Positions 26,707 through 36,062 of a DNA stretch of 64,000 bases are shown here, in pieces; position 1 is the first letter of the stretch; each line of letters starts with the position of its first letter. The notes below the pieces were generated by a model. It was given only the letters and a program-made list of their open reading frames with translations. It was not told the origin of the DNA and did no database searches. The stretch is from Spirochaetae bacterium HGW-Spirochaetae-1 (lineage in GTDB: Bacteria > Spirochaetota > UBA4802 > UBA5550): positions 1 through 64,000 of the forward strand of contig PGXY01000006.1 of the NCBI GenBank assembly GCA_002839375.1. The letters run 5' to 3'. The translations under genes were made by a program, and so were the position numbers.

Positions 26707-28584
26707 ATGGCTATAAATCCAATAGTTGATTCACGGGATGTGAGGTTTATACTGTTCGAAATGTTGGAAGTGGATAATCTGACAAAATACGAAAAGTTTG
26801 CAGATTTTGATAAAGACACCTTTGACGAAGTACTGAATCTCGCTGAAACAATCGCCGTTGAGCAGGTTTACCCCATCAACGCAGCCGCTGATAAGAAACA
26901 CGCAATCTATGACGCAAAAACCAAAGAAGTAAAAGTACCCGAGGAATATTTTCCCGGACTTAATGCCTACTACGAAGCCGGATTCCTGGGCCTTGCCGTT
27001 GACCCGGAACTGGGCGGTATGGGCATGCCCCATGTTATTTTTGCCGCAGCCACGGATTATTTTTCATCGGCCAGCGTGGCTTTCACCATGTATCCCGCGC
27101 TGAGCATCGGGGCCTTCAACATGTATGCCGCTTTCATGCCCGATTCACCGGCAAAGAAGCAGATAATTGAAAAAATGCTTACGGGAGAATGGGGAGGAAC
27201 CATGTGTCTCACCGAACCCGATGCCGGTTCCGACGTGGGTGCCCTGAAGACCAAGGCAATCAAAAACAGTGATGGAACTTTTAACATCTCCGGATCGAAA
27301 ATATTCATTTCCTCCGGTGATAACAATTATTATAAAAACAATGTGCATCCCGTTCTTGCCAGGATCGAAGGCGACCCGGCAGGCACCAAGGGAATATCGA
27401 TATTTGTTGTTCCGAAGTTTCTCGTTAAAGAAGACGGCTCCCTGGGAGCCCATAACGATGTGGTTTGCGCCGGTATCGAACACAAGATGGGAATTACCGC
27501 CTCGGCCACCTGTACGCTGAGCTTCGGCGATGAGAAAAACTGCAAGGGCGTTCTCATGGGCTCCGAGCGACAGGGCATGAAGATCATGTTCCAGATGATG
27601 AACGAGGCACGTCTCTATGTAGGCGGACAGGGCATGTCCGTTTCCAGCGCCGCTTATATGCACGCCGTGACTTACGCCCGTAACCGGCTCCAGGGCAAAC
27701 ATGTATCGCAGATGATGAATCCCGATGCTCCCAGCGTTACCATAGTTGAGCATCCCGACGTCAAGCGCTTGCTCCTTTCCATGAAGGCAAGGGTAGAAGC
27801 CATGAGAACCCTCACGTATTTCTGCGGTCTTCTCAGCGACCAGACACATGTAATGGAAGGTGATGCCAAGAAGGAGGCTCAGGGACTTCTGGAATTCCTC
27901 ATTCCTATCAATAAGGCCGGTAATACCGACACGGCATGGGATGTTACGGGTGACGCCATCCAGGTTTATGGCGGATACGGTTTCATCACCGAATATCCCG
28001 TGGAGCAGTATGCCCGCGATTCCAAGATCCTTTCTCTGTATGAAGGAACCAACGGTATCCAGGCCATGGACCTGACAATGAGAAAGCTGCTCATGGATAA
28101 GGAACAATACAATTACGGAGTTTACAAGAAACGCCTGGCAGAAACTATTGCTCAGGCAAAATCAGCCGGCGTTGATGCTAAATACATCACAGCCATGGAA
28201 AAAGCTGTTGCTAAAATGGATGAAACGGTGGATTACCTCAAGAAGCAGATGGCCGAGGGAAAATTCCTCAATATCTTCGCCAATGCCACGCCGCTCCAGA
28301 AAGCTTTTACAACGCTTACCTATGCGTGGATGCAGATGTGGGGGCTTGCAAAAGCCACGCAGAAAGCGAAAGAACTCGTTGGCGACAAGAAAGGTGACGA
28401 AAGAGAAGCACTGTTGAAAGACAATGCAGAGGCTGCCTTCTATACAGGCCGCGTTCTTTCTGGTCAGTTCTTCATTGGTGCCGAGCTCACCAGGCTTACG
28501 GGCCAGTGTGATTACATCCTGAGTGGAGAAGGCGCGGTTACGAAAGCATCAAGCGCTATCTTTACCGGGGCACCTGAAGAGTAA
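26707..28584 (+). CDS. acyl-CoA dehydrogenase, long form
   Basis: A 625-residue FAD enzyme of the acyl-CoA dehydrogenase family, which makes trans-2-enoyl-CoA in fatty-acid or amino-acid degradation. The flavin/substrate motif MCLTEPDAGSDVGALKTKA is clear, and the C-terminal YEGTNGIQAMDLTMRK holds the catalytic Glu in YEGT. It is about 240 residues longer than a standard 380-residue member. The extra C-terminal helical domain (residues about 460-625) matches the long AcdA/FadE5-like branch. AGGAGG lies 6 nt before the ATG. It appears to be a single-gene unit with a strong promoter; no electron-transfer flavoprotein genes are adjacent. Confidence 0.92.
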   Translation: MAINPIVDSRDVRFILFEMLEVDNLTKYEKFADFDKDTFDEVLNLAETIAVEQVYPINAAADKKHAIYDAKTKEVKVPEEYFPGLNAYYEAGFLGLAVDPELGGMGMPHVIFAAATDYFSSASVAFTMYPALSIGAFNMYAAFMPDSPAKKQIIEKMLTGEWGGTMCLTEPDAGSDVGALKTKAIKNSDGTFNISGSKIFISSGDNNYYKNNVHPVLARIEGDPAGTKGISIFVVPKFLVKEDGSLGAHNDVVCAGIEHKMGITASATCTLSFGDEKNCKGVLMGSERQGMKIMFQMMNEARLYVGGQGMSVSSAAYMHAVTYARNRLQGKHVSQMMNPDAPSVTIVEHPDVKRLLLSMKARVEAMRTLTYFCGLLSDQTHVMEGDAKKEAQGLLEFLIPINKAGNTDTAWDVTGDAIQVYGGYGFITEYPVEQYARDSKILSLYEGTNGIQAMDLTMRKLLMDKEQYNYGVYKKRLAETIAQAKSAGVDAKYITAMEKAVAKMDETVDYLKKQMAEGKFLNIFANATPLQKAFTTLTYAWMQMWGLAKATQKAKELVGDKKGDEREALLKDNAEAAFYTGRVLSGQFFIGAELTRLTGQCDYILSGEGAVTKASSAIFTGAPEE

Positions 28585-28625
28585 GATACAAAAAAAGATA
28601 TAGTAGGGCTATCGGGGAGAGATTA

Positions 28626-28656
28626 GGGGCGTTCCGGAAACGGGCGCCCCTTCTTA
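28626..28656 (+). terminator. terminator-like hairpin after acyl-CoA dehydrogenase
   Basis: GGGGCG (28626-28631) pairs with CGCCCC (28645-28650), with further partial pairing of CCG/CGG inside. It is followed by a moderately T-rich stretch. Confidence 0.5.
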
Positions 28657-28738
28657 TTTGATAAGATGGCGGGAGGCGGCCCCGTATAATATAATAGGGA
28701 CGTATTTATCACGGCCTCTCGCAGCATGCCTTCTCCGG

Positions 28739-29221
28739 TTATACTACAATGCTTTTGATAATGTTTTGAGGCAGTGTGAACAAGTGAGACCGGTGCTTGA
28801 GAAAACCGCCATGAACGATTGAAATAAAAATTATTTCAATTTTTTTCTTCTGTCTGATGGATTTAAGGGCATCAAAGTTATGGTCATTCGTGTAAATAAA
28901 ATTGAAGGAGAGATTGCTTGAGAACGACTCGTTGTTGCTGATGAGCATGAGCGTGGTATGGCGATCATCGGATTCCACGTACCATGAGCACAGATGGGGA
29001 TCGATGGATTGGATCACGTCGTCGTGATCGATGTAAAAAATAACATAACTGCGTTTATCTTTGAGGATGTATGATTCACCCTCATTTCCAACCGTATCGT
29101 AGAAAAATTTTGAGGCTCCATCCCGGGGCAGCATTTCTCCCTCGTTGAGCTTTTTTACCTCATTGACAATGCTGTTATCTGATGCCCTGAAATTATCTCC
29201 GAATGTCTTTAATTGTATCAT
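28739..29221 (-). CDS. hypothetical protein
   Basis: A 160-residue soluble protein (MIQLKTFGDNFRASDN...). It has an N-terminal acidic helix region and then alternating strands (YVIFYIDHDD, CSWYVESDDRHTTLMLIS, IEIIFISIVHGG). No signal peptide, membrane segment or known motif was recognised. Its length and codon pattern look genuine. Neighbours are unrelated, so nothing can be said about function. Confidence 0.6.
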   Translation of the reverse strand: MIQLKTFGDNFRASDNSIVNEVKKLNEGEMLPRDGASKFFYDTVGNEGESYILKDKRSYVIFYIDHDDVIQSIDPHLCSWYVESDDRHTTLMLISNNESFSSNLSFNFIYTNDHNFDALKSIRQKKKIEIIFISIVHGGFLKHRSHLFTLPQNIIKSIVV

Positions 29222-29347
29222 GCCCGTACTCCAGAATTCACGGTTTATTGGATGGCGGATCGTGATCGGAATGCGATCCCCTGTATTCGGCCACTATAAA
29301 AACCGGTTTCAAATTGTCAAGTTTGGAATGATGGATTTCTGTTTTAA

Positions 29348-30016
29348 TTAAACAGGGATGAGGTCGCAAAAACAGAACCGGTCGTCGCGCAGTACCGTAC
29401 CCCCCTTTTTAAATTTAACGGGGCTGGAGAAAATCGGACCGTCAAAGACAAAGGAATGATATTCGCCTTTTTCCCCGCAGGGATCAACGCCCGCCGGAAG
29501 ATCGCGAAGAAAGGATGCGTCCATTTCCCGGCCGGCAAAAGCACAGTCCAGTTGCGTCGTGTCCACGCAGGTAATTATCCCCCTGTATTTTTCATCAAGA
29601 AAAGTGTGCACAATATCCTTTGTACTTATTCCCCAGAGGGGGAACAGGGCACTCATGCCTGCGGACGAAAGCTTTTCTTCGCGGTAGGTCCGGATGTCCG
29701 CCAGATGGATATCGCCGAAGGCCACGGCGGTGACGCCCCTTTGTTTCCAGTGGTTCATGGCTTCCAGCATTTTTTGCGCGTAATCCGTGTCGGTGCAGTG
29801 GGCCGGGATGATTATTTCGTAGAGGGGAATCCCCAGGGACAGGGCCTGGGCTTCCAGCAGGGAACGGCGGAAGCCGTGCATGCTCACGCGGCTATAATCT
29901 TCTGTGACGGTTGTTATAAGCGAAACTATATTGTAGCGGTCTTCCCCGAGCAGGCATTTTAAGGCCATAGCGCTGTCTTTGCCGCCGCTCCAGGAAAAGA
30001 GAATTTGTTCCATCAT
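29348..30016 (-). CDS. DUF71/COG2102 ATP-pyrophosphatase (B12-linked subfamily candidate)
   Basis: A 222-residue PP-loop protein with the ATP-pyrophosphatase motif LFSWSGGKDSAMALKCL at the start and the DUF71 hallmark GVDPCGEKGEYHSF near the end. In archaea and eukaryotes the family makes diphthamide as diphthine-ammonia ligase. Bacteria lack diphthamide, and comparative genomics has proposed a bacterial subgroup acting in vitamin B12 salvage. The gene is divergent from a cobalamin riboswitch and the TonB/BtuB uptake operon, which supports that role here. The start at 30016 is chosen because GAGG lies 6 nt upstream; two upstream ATG codons are alternatives. Confidence 0.85.
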   Translation of the reverse strand: MMEQILFSWSGGKDSAMALKCLLGEDRYNIVSLITTVTEDYSRVSMHGFRRSLLEAQALSLGIPLYEIIIPAHCTDTDYAQKMLEAMNHWKQRGVTAVAFGDIHLADIRTYREEKLSSAGMSALFPLWGISTKDIVHTFLDEKYRGIITCVDTTQLDCAFAGREMDASFLRDLPAGVDPCGEKGEYHSFVFDGPIFSSPVKFKKGGTVLRDDRFCFCDLIPV

Positions 30017-30240
30017 GCCCATCCTCATGAATCGGTGATAAAAGTATACAGTGGGGACCCTCGCCGTATTTCACGGTCCTGTCCAGAAAAATTTATACTA
30101 AACGTTTCCAAATTCTATTCGTCGGTAATTTTTACCTTGACAGAAGAGCAGAATTATTTTGATAGTAGCAGTAGTTACTTTGATATTTGTGCCGGTGAAT
30201 ATTCTATTTTTCTTCGGCATTGTGATCTTTTAAACGTGAT

Positions 30241-30432
30241 ATTGATATTTTACAGATTCTCCCCATGGGAGATGAAAAGGGAAACCCGTTAAAATCGGGT
30301 GCGGGCCCGCCGCTGTAACCGGGGACCAAGGTCGCACATTGCCACTGTTTGTTGACTGTCGAAAGGCAAGATGAATGGGAAGGCGCGGCCGGAAGGATGA
30401 TCCGGGAGCCAGAAGACCTGTCTGTAGCGATG
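30241..30432 (+). promoter_or_regulatory. cobalamin riboswitch
   Basis: The conserved blocks of the cobalamin (B12-box) aptamer appear in order: GGGAAACCCGTT-like P3 entry, CCGCCGCTGTAACC near 30308, TTGCCACTG near 30340, GGGAAGGCGCGGCC near 30377, and the B12 box GGGAGCCAGAAGACCTG ending near 30421. An intrinsic terminator follows 75 nt downstream. Binding of adenosylcobalamin should favour termination and shut off the exbB-exbD-tonB-btuB operon. Confidence 0.93.
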
Positions 30433-30494
30433 GACTGTTATCTTTCGGCAGCAAAGGATAATTATATGCGCACTAATCTGAGGATAGAAAAGGG

Positions 30495-30530
30495 AATCCC
30501 CGGAACCATAAAGGTCCGGGGATTTTTTTT
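30495..30530 (+). terminator. riboswitch-controlled intrinsic terminator
   Basis: AATCCCCGGA (30495-30504) pairs perfectly with TCCGGGGATT (30515-30524), with a 10-nt loop and eight T ending at 30530. It lies between the B12 box and the exbB start at 30552, the right place for transcriptional control by the aptamer. Confidence 0.92.
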
Positions 30531-30551
30531 GGTAAAAATTGCGAGGTCACT

Positions 30552-31178
30552 ATGATGATGGAATTTCTGAATCGGGGCGGATGGGTGATGTATGTCATAC
30601 TCTTTTGCTCCATCGCGTCTTTGGGAATCATTCTTGAACGGTTCTGGTTTTATTTTTCGACGCGCATTGATTACGACCGGTTTATTGATGAAATCAAGGT
30701 GATCAGGGAGCGCCGTCCCGGCAGTGAAATGAAGGAATATTTTGTCAGTGGAAAATCAAGTCTGCATGTTCTGGCCGGGGTGATAATGGACAGCATAGAA
30801 GTCCCGCGTGAGGAACGCGAGGAACTTCTGCATAAAACAGGGAGCCGTCAGGTCCAGCACATGGAAAGGGGGCTCGCTATTCTGTCGGCCATCGGTCAGC
30901 TTGCGCCGCTTTTAGGTCTCCTGGGAACGGTGCTCGGGATGATTACATGCTTCAGGGATATATCAAACCTGGGAGGGCATGCCGATGCCGCGGTTCTGGC
31001 CGGCGGGATATGGGAGGCCCTGTTGACGACGGCCTTCGGCCTTACGGTGGCCATACCGGTAATCGGTGTGCACCATTACTTTGAAAGCCTGATAAGCCGC
31101 CGCAGCGATGAAATGCAGTACCTTGTGGCTGAATTGAATGTCATGATTCATGGCGATGTACAGACTAATGAAAATTAG
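30552..31178 (+). CDS. exbB: ExbB/TolQ/MotA-family proton channel protein
   Basis: A 208-residue inner-membrane protein with three hydrophobic helices (residues about 10-30, 105-130 and 145-170). The conserved core is LSAIGQLAPLLGLLGTVLGMITCF and LLTTAFGLTVAIPVI. With ExbD it forms the proton-driven motor that energises TonB. It is the first gene after the cobalamin riboswitch, so this set seems dedicated to B12 uptake. GAGG precedes the first of three consecutive ATG codons. Confidence 0.92.
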   Translation: MMMEFLNRGGWVMYVILFCSIASLGIILERFWFYFSTRIDYDRFIDEIKVIRERRPGSEMKEYFVSGKSSLHVLAGVIMDSIEVPREEREELLHKTGSRQVQHMERGLAILSAIGQLAPLLGLLGTVLGMITCFRDISNLGGHADAAVLAGGIWEALLTTAFGLTVAIPVIGVHHYFESLISRRSDEMQYLVAELNVMIHGDVQTNEN

Positions 31179-31196
31179 GAGCGGGAGGCGGATGCA

Positions 31197-31598
31197 ATGA
31201 AACCCTTTATCCGTCATAAACGTACCGGCGCCTGGACAGGCATGACCCCACTGATAGACGTCATGTTCATGTTGCTGCTTTTTTTTCTGCTCACGTCATC
31301 CTTCATGGTCCCAAGCATTGCTTTAAAACTGCCGGGGGCGGGGAATACCGATTCGATGGAAGAAGAAGTCATCACCGTAAGTATTGACGCCATGAAACGT
31401 GTATACCTGGGAAAAGAAACGGTGAAAATGACGGACCTGGAAGGTCTTCTGCGTGGACAGCTGGAGCAGTCTGAAAAAAAACGCGTACTCTTCAGGGGCG
31501 ATGAGAATATTCCCTACCGGTATTTTGTGGGAGTTATGGATATAATAAAACGCTCGGGAGCCAGGGAGATCGGTATCGCCCATGAACGGAAACCATAA
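31197..31598 (+). CDS. exbD: ExbD-family biopolymer transport protein
   Basis: A 133-residue protein with a single N-terminal membrane helix (MTPLIDVMFMLLLFFLLTSS). The Asp of PLIDV is the conserved proton-path residue. The periplasmic part ends in a short alpha/beta domain. The next gene, tonB, begins inside its last codons. It acts with ExbB to power the TonB-dependent receptor. Confidence 0.92.
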   Translation: MKPFIRHKRTGAWTGMTPLIDVMFMLLLFFLLTSSFMVPSIALKLPGAGNTDSMEEEVITVSIDAMKRVYLGKETVKMTDLEGLLRGQLEQSEKKRVLFRGDENIPYRYFVGVMDIIKRSGAREIGIAHERKP

Positions 31599-32295
31599 TG
31601 TTGAAAAAATAATAACTCCGTTGAGAATGGCCATCGCACTTTCCATGCTCGTGCATGCCGCGGTGCTCGTTACATTGTCGCATAACAATTCGATAGAAAT
31701 TTCATCAAGGAAGGGGAGGCATACCTATATCAACTTCTCCCTGGTCGGTGACAATGACAGCTCCCTGGCGCAGAAAGACATCCCGGGAGATGGAGCGATG
31801 AATAATACGATGGCGAATACCGTTTCGGACTGGAAGATAATGGATGAAAAAATAAAACATGAAACAGACCGTGAGTATTCGGAAAAAAGAACCGTGGCAT
31901 CATCCATGTCTGCACATGAAGTTCAGGTGATGGAGAATTATGAATCCGCGGTTCTGCAACTCATTAACCGGAACAAGTATTATCCCTCTTTTTCCCGGCG
32001 TACCGGGCAGGAAGGCGAGGTTATGCTGAGTTTTACCATCACAAAAAATGGATGTCTCAAGGGACCAGTTTCCATTGTGCGGGCCTGCTCCCATGATTTA
32101 TTGAACCGGGCCGGTGTGGAAACGATTAATGCTTCTGTTCCTTTTCCAGTTATACCTGATGAACTCGGGCGGCAGGAAATGGCCTTTACTGTGATTATTG
32201 ATTTTAACCTGAAAGAGTATATGGGAAGAAATGAAAACATGAAACAGGACAGGAATCGTTTGCCTGGACAGTATATTTCCCGTAAAAATATGTGA
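31582..32295 (+). CDS. tonB: TonB-like energy transducer
   Basis: A 237-residue protein. An N-terminal helix (about 14-33) anchors it in the inner membrane. A 100-residue linker is poor in proline, unlike classic TonB. The C-terminal domain from about residue 115 has NRNKYYPSFSRRTGQEGEVMLSFTI and a final FTVIIDFNL, the beta-alpha-beta pattern that grips the receptor's TonB box. It overlaps exbD by 17 nt. It probably links the ExbB-ExbD motor to the receptor encoded downstream. Confidence 0.85.
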   Translation: MNGNHNVEKIITPLRMAIALSMLVHAAVLVTLSHNNSIEISSRKGRHTYINFSLVGDNDSSLAQKDIPGDGAMNNTMANTVSDWKIMDEKIKHETDREYSEKRTVASSMSAHEVQVMENYESAVLQLINRNKYYPSFSRRTGQEGEVMLSFTITKNGCLKGPVSIVRACSHDLLNRAGVETINASVPFPVIPDELGRQEMAFTVIIDFNLKEYMGRNENMKQDRNRLPGQYISRKNM

Positions 32296-32443
32296 GTATA
32301 TGTTTAACGATGCATCAAAGGTACCTGTGTATAGATGATCCCCGATAGTATGGGGAGCGGATTTTGAGAAGGTGAAACCGCGCATGGCCAGCCGGAGTTC
32401 TTTCTCGCTTTTTATTAAACTAAAATTCGATGGGAGTAAAGTA
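32296..32443 (+). other. leader between tonB and btuB
   Basis: A 148-nt gap within an otherwise tight operon. It contains CCCCGATAGTATGGGG (a CCCC...GGGG mini-hairpin around 32341-32356) and GAGAAGGTGAAACCGCGC, which faintly resembles part of a cobalamin aptamer, but the B12 box is absent. It might be a processing site or an aptamer remnant. Confidence 0.3.
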
Positions 32444-34426
32444 ATGAAATTATTCAGATTCATATTATTGGGCACGCTCATATTCTGGGTTCCTGCCGCT
32501 GGAACCGCTCAGACCGGTGATGCTGTTCTTGAAGATGAAAAGATAGCTGAAGATATAGGAAAGGATTCGGTGAGGCTGGGACGCGTTGTGGTAACTGCAA
32601 CCAAAACAGAGATACACGAGGCCGAGACCGGTGCTTCAGTTACAATTATTACCGGAGAAGAAATTGAAAAAAAGGGAAAACGATATGTTGTTGATGTGCT
32701 GAAAGAGGTTCCCGGGGTTACTGTTTCGAAGAGCGGGAATATAGTATATATATATCTGCGCGGGGCCGATCACGGGAATACCATGGTGCTCATCGACGGT
32801 ATGCGGGCCAATGATCCGATCAGTGACAGCAAGTCTTTTGATTTCGGACATCTTGTCGCAGAAAATATCGAAAGAATTGAAATAATACGCGGGCCACAGA
32901 GCACATTGTATGGATCGGAGGCATCAGGAGGGGTGATCAATATAATTACAAGGAAAGGAAAAGAGAAGACAATCCTGACCGTGAGTGCCGAAGCAGGATC
33001 GCCGAAAGCGTATACCGAATCGGTTTCTGTCAGCGGGAAAATTAAAAAAATCGATTATGCATTGGCCGTTTCGAGAATTGATCGGGGAGGATATTCATCA
33101 GTATCGGAGGATTCATCCAAGACGTCAAACCTCGAAGGTGATGAGTATGCCAATACGACGTTGTCGTCAAAAATTGGCATAATTTTGCCCTGGGATTTTA
33201 TTCTTGAGAATAGCCTGTTTTTTTCTTATGCTGATTTTGATATCGATGACTGGGCCGCCGATGATGATCTGAACAGGGTTGATTCGCAGAGAAATATCAT
33301 CACCGCCACAACAATTAAGCAATCCCCTTTTACGGTATGGGACTATGCTCTGACTTTCGGGTATCATGACATTAAAAGAACCGACGAGGATGATGTGGAT
33401 TCCGTAGAACCCGCCGATACCATCACTGATTCGTGGTTTCACGGTACTGACATGAAATCCGAGTGGTTAAACAATTTTTATATTGGGAAAATGGATACAA
33501 TAACTACAGGCGTGGAATACGCGTATGAATCGGGAGAATCCTATTCGAAATATGGAGCTGGTTCTGCCACCGAATTTAATAAAAATGCCTGGACCGTTAA
33601 TGCTTATGCGCAAAATCACCTGAAACTGTGGGACAGGATTTTTGTCACGGCCGGTATGCGATATATTTTTCACAAGGAATTCAGGAGCCAGTTGACATGG
33701 CAGACATCATTGTCCTGTATTCTTCCCGTTATTGAGACGCGACTTCGAGGAACCTATGGGACAGGATTTAAAGCGCCGACTTTATACCAGCTTTATGTAG
33801 AAAACTCTTATGTTTCAGGAGACCCGGATCTGAAGCCGGAAAAAAGCAGCGGATTCGAAGTGGGATTTGATCAATCTCTGCTGGATGAGAAGATTGAATT
33901 GTCCGCCACCTATTTTGATACACGGTATAGTGAAATGATCACCGGAGTGGAAGTAGCGCCATGGACGTATGAGTACATGAATACAGGGAAGGCCTGGACG
34001 CATGGTGTTGAGACAGGTGTAAAAATGAAACTTCCGCATGATGTGGCATTGATGGTGAATTATACCTGTACAATGAGCGAGGACAAATCAACGGGGGAAG
34101 AGCTTCTGAAGCGGCCCAGGCACAAGGCATCGGCAGGGCTTGACTGGGAATTTGCTGAGGCCGGAAATCTTAATGTGACATGTAACTATATCGGCGAGCG
34201 GAAGGAATCGACGGCCATCACTCTTGATGATTATTACACTGTTGATGTCAGCGCATCGTACTGGATGACAAAATGGGTCCAGGCCTTTATCCGGATAGAA
34301 AATATCACCGACAGCGATTATGTGGAATATACGGGCTATACCACTCCGGGCATTTCCGTATATGCCGGACTCAAGGGGCGGCTGGAATTCGGCGAAGATG
34401 AAGTAAAGAAAGGCGGTGAATTATAA
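32444..34426 (+). CDS. btuB: TonB-dependent receptor, BtuB-like (cobalamin)
   Basis: A 660-residue outer-membrane receptor. It starts at MKLFRFIL, which has GGGAG 9 nt before it; a GTG 24 codons upstream lacks a signal peptide. A signal peptide ends at GTAQ. The TonB box is near GRVVVTATKTE. The plug domain shows VPGVTVSKSGN, YIYLRGADHGNTMVLIDGM and IERIEIIRGPQSTLYGSEASGGVINIITR. The remainder is a 22-strand barrel ending in the aromatic C-terminal strand YAGLKGRLEF. The size and control by a cobalamin riboswitch make B12 the probable ligand. Confidence 0.92.
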   Translation: MKLFRFILLGTLIFWVPAAGTAQTGDAVLEDEKIAEDIGKDSVRLGRVVVTATKTEIHEAETGASVTIITGEEIEKKGKRYVVDVLKEVPGVTVSKSGNIVYIYLRGADHGNTMVLIDGMRANDPISDSKSFDFGHLVAENIERIEIIRGPQSTLYGSEASGGVINIITRKGKEKTILTVSAEAGSPKAYTESVSVSGKIKKIDYALAVSRIDRGGYSSVSEDSSKTSNLEGDEYANTTLSSKIGIILPWDFILENSLFFSYADFDIDDWAADDDLNRVDSQRNIITATTIKQSPFTVWDYALTFGYHDIKRTDEDDVDSVEPADTITDSWFHGTDMKSEWLNNFYIGKMDTITTGVEYAYESGESYSKYGAGSATEFNKNAWTVNAYAQNHLKLWDRIFVTAGMRYIFHKEFRSQLTWQTSLSCILPVIETRLRGTYGTGFKAPTLYQLYVENSYVSGDPDLKPEKSSGFEVGFDQSLLDEKIELSATYFDTRYSEMITGVEVAPWTYEYMNTGKAWTHGVETGVKMKLPHDVALMVNYTCTMSEDKSTGEELLKRPRHKASAGLDWEFAEAGNLNVTCNYIGERKESTAITLDDYYTVDVSASYWMTKWVQAFIRIENITDSDYVEYTGYTTPGISVYAGLKGRLEFGEDEVKKGGEL

Positions 34427-34470
34427 GAGGTGGAAAATCAGCTGATAATTCACCGTACACGTTAATGATG

Positions 34471-34522
34471 CGATAAGCACAGCGCCTGTCATCTGACCGT
34501 GATTTCTGTGCTTATCGTTTTA
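34471..34522. terminator. terminator hairpin between btuB and the minus-strand genes
   Basis: CGATAAGCACAG (34471-34482) and CTGTGCTTATCG (34506-34517) are perfect 12-bp complements with a 23-nt loop, followed by TTTTAAT. It stands between convergent genes and ends the B12 uptake operon. Confidence 0.75.
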
Positions 34523-34548
34523 ATCTGCAGAGGTATGGCTGATTTTCT

Positions 34549-36024
34549 TTACCGAACCTTGATGTACTGAATCTCTCCCTTTGATTCTTCGGCCGCTGAG
34601 GAGTAAAGACAATAGAGGCCGCGCATGGCAAAGGCATCAATCTTTACGGGTAGAATTCTTCCCGATACAATCTCGCCGTCGATTGACAGGGTGGCGAATT
34701 TGCCGTCATCGCTTTGAAGGCGATAATCATGCCAGTCCCCGGTATGTACGGGGATGATTCGTGAACATACATCGATGGTTTCATTTTTCAGCGTGACATT
34801 ATATACGGCACCGTTGCCCATGCTGTAGGCGAAAATGGTGACGGCGTCTCCACCGGTGTAGCGGGCACGGCATTCGATGGTGAAGGCACGCGAGGCGTTA
34901 TACCGGCTGAAGAGGCCGGCTGATTTGCCCTTTGCGGAATTGACCATGGCGATATGCAGGTCGCCCCTTTCCGTAAAACCCAGGGCCTCCATCACGGTGT
35001 CGTCCATGTGGCGCCATTCCTTCGGTGTATTTGAATCGATCCATTCCGTGAAGTGCTCATCGATGGACCACTTTTCAACAACTGTTTCCTCTTTGTAGAC
35101 CGTTATATCAAACTCCTTAAGGAATTTGCCGAATATCCAGCCTCGATGGCCATTGAGGCTGACGATACGGTACCAGTAATCCCTCTCGTCGCCGATCTGT
35201 GAGGCGTCCATGGATTTTTCAAGCTGGATGACGATCTCGTCTTTTTTCAGGGTGCCCACTCGTTGGCCGTTGAGGCCCGCTGAGTTGCGGAGATTGACAT
35301 TGTCGCCCGTTGACTGGAAAAGCCTGCCGATTTCAGGACTGGTGGGGTATCGTCGGCCGAAGGTGACTATGATGTCAAATAGATCCTGTCCCCTGTTTGT
35401 GATGTCAGCTGTTCCTTTCTGGAGCTGATCAAAGAGCATTTTAACGATGTGGGCGATGTAGTTGGTATTGGGATATTTTTTATAAAAAATAATCATGGTC
35501 TGGATGAGTCTGCCGTTGTCGGTTTTCTCAATTTTTTGAAGCTGCTCAAAATCCAGGTCTTCAATAAAGGAACTGCCCCGGTATTTAGCCACAAACTCAT
35601 CGTAGAATTTCCCCCGGGATATAATGCTGCTTCTGCCCCGTTTATCGATAAAGGCCAGGTCGCTCTGTAAATTTTTATTCAGGCCTGAAAGGTAATCCTC
35701 GATTTCCTTTCGCGCCTCGTCGTAATCTGGAGTGTTTTTTTTCTCCAGGGCCGATTCAAGGAGCTCATCTTCGAATTTCTTCTCCAGCTTATCAGCCAGG
35801 CGGTCAATGGATTTTGCCCGATAATAATGCATTTTTTCCGATGATTCATAATCGGCAACCAGGATGAGTTTGTTCAGCTTCTCGATGGCCCCGACATAAT
35901 CCCTGTCCTCAAAGGCATCAATGGCGTTTTCAAGGTCCGAATCACGGAAGAATAATATTCCTGCAACAATGGCAAGGATAAGGACTATAACCCCGGTTAT
36001 GGCTGCGACTATTTTCATATTCAT
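34549..36024 (-). CDS. membrane-anchored SH3b and LamG-like protein
   Basis: A 491-residue protein with one N-terminal membrane helix (about residues 5-26). A helical TPR-like region follows (DAFEDRDYVGAIEKLNKLI). At about 225-300 there is a bacterial SH3 domain (GDNVNLRNSAGLNGQRVGTL ... GHRGWIFGKFL). The C-terminal 150 residues look like a LamG/concanavalin-type beta-sandwich (AFTIECRARYTGGDA, GDWHDYRLQSDDGKFATLSIDG). SH3b and LamG domains bind peptidoglycan or glycans, so an envelope role is likely. It is convergent with btuB; apgM follows upstream on the same strand after a 39-nt gap. Confidence 0.75.
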   Translation of the reverse strand: MNMKIVAAITGVIVLILAIVAGILFFRDSDLENAIDAFEDRDYVGAIEKLNKLILVADYESSEKMHYYRAKSIDRLADKLEKKFEDELLESALEKKNTPDYDEARKEIEDYLSGLNKNLQSDLAFIDKRGRSSIISRGKFYDEFVAKYRGSSFIEDLDFEQLQKIEKTDNGRLIQTMIIFYKKYPNTNYIAHIVKMLFDQLQKGTADITNRGQDLFDIIVTFGRRYPTSPEIGRLFQSTGDNVNLRNSAGLNGQRVGTLKKDEIVIQLEKSMDASQIGDERDYWYRIVSLNGHRGWIFGKFLKEFDITVYKEETVVEKWSIDEHFTEWIDSNTPKEWRHMDDTVMEALGFTERGDLHIAMVNSAKGKSAGLFSRYNASRAFTIECRARYTGGDAVTIFAYSMGNGAVYNVTLKNETIDVCSRIIPVHTGDWHDYRLQSDDGKFATLSIDGEIVSGRILPVKIDAFAMRGLYCLYSSAAEESKGEIQYIKVR

Positions 36025-36062
36025 GGTCCCTTTTATTTACGTGTTAGTTATATGGCATTATT

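Noticed and set aside
27145-28107. 320-codon open frame on the minus strand
   Set aside because: It is a shadow of the acyl-CoA dehydrogenase gene.
32300-32420. possible second cobalamin riboswitch before btuB
   Set aside because: Only GAAGGTGAAACCG-like letters match; the B12 box and the CCGCNNCTGTAA block are absent. Kept only as an unexplained leader.
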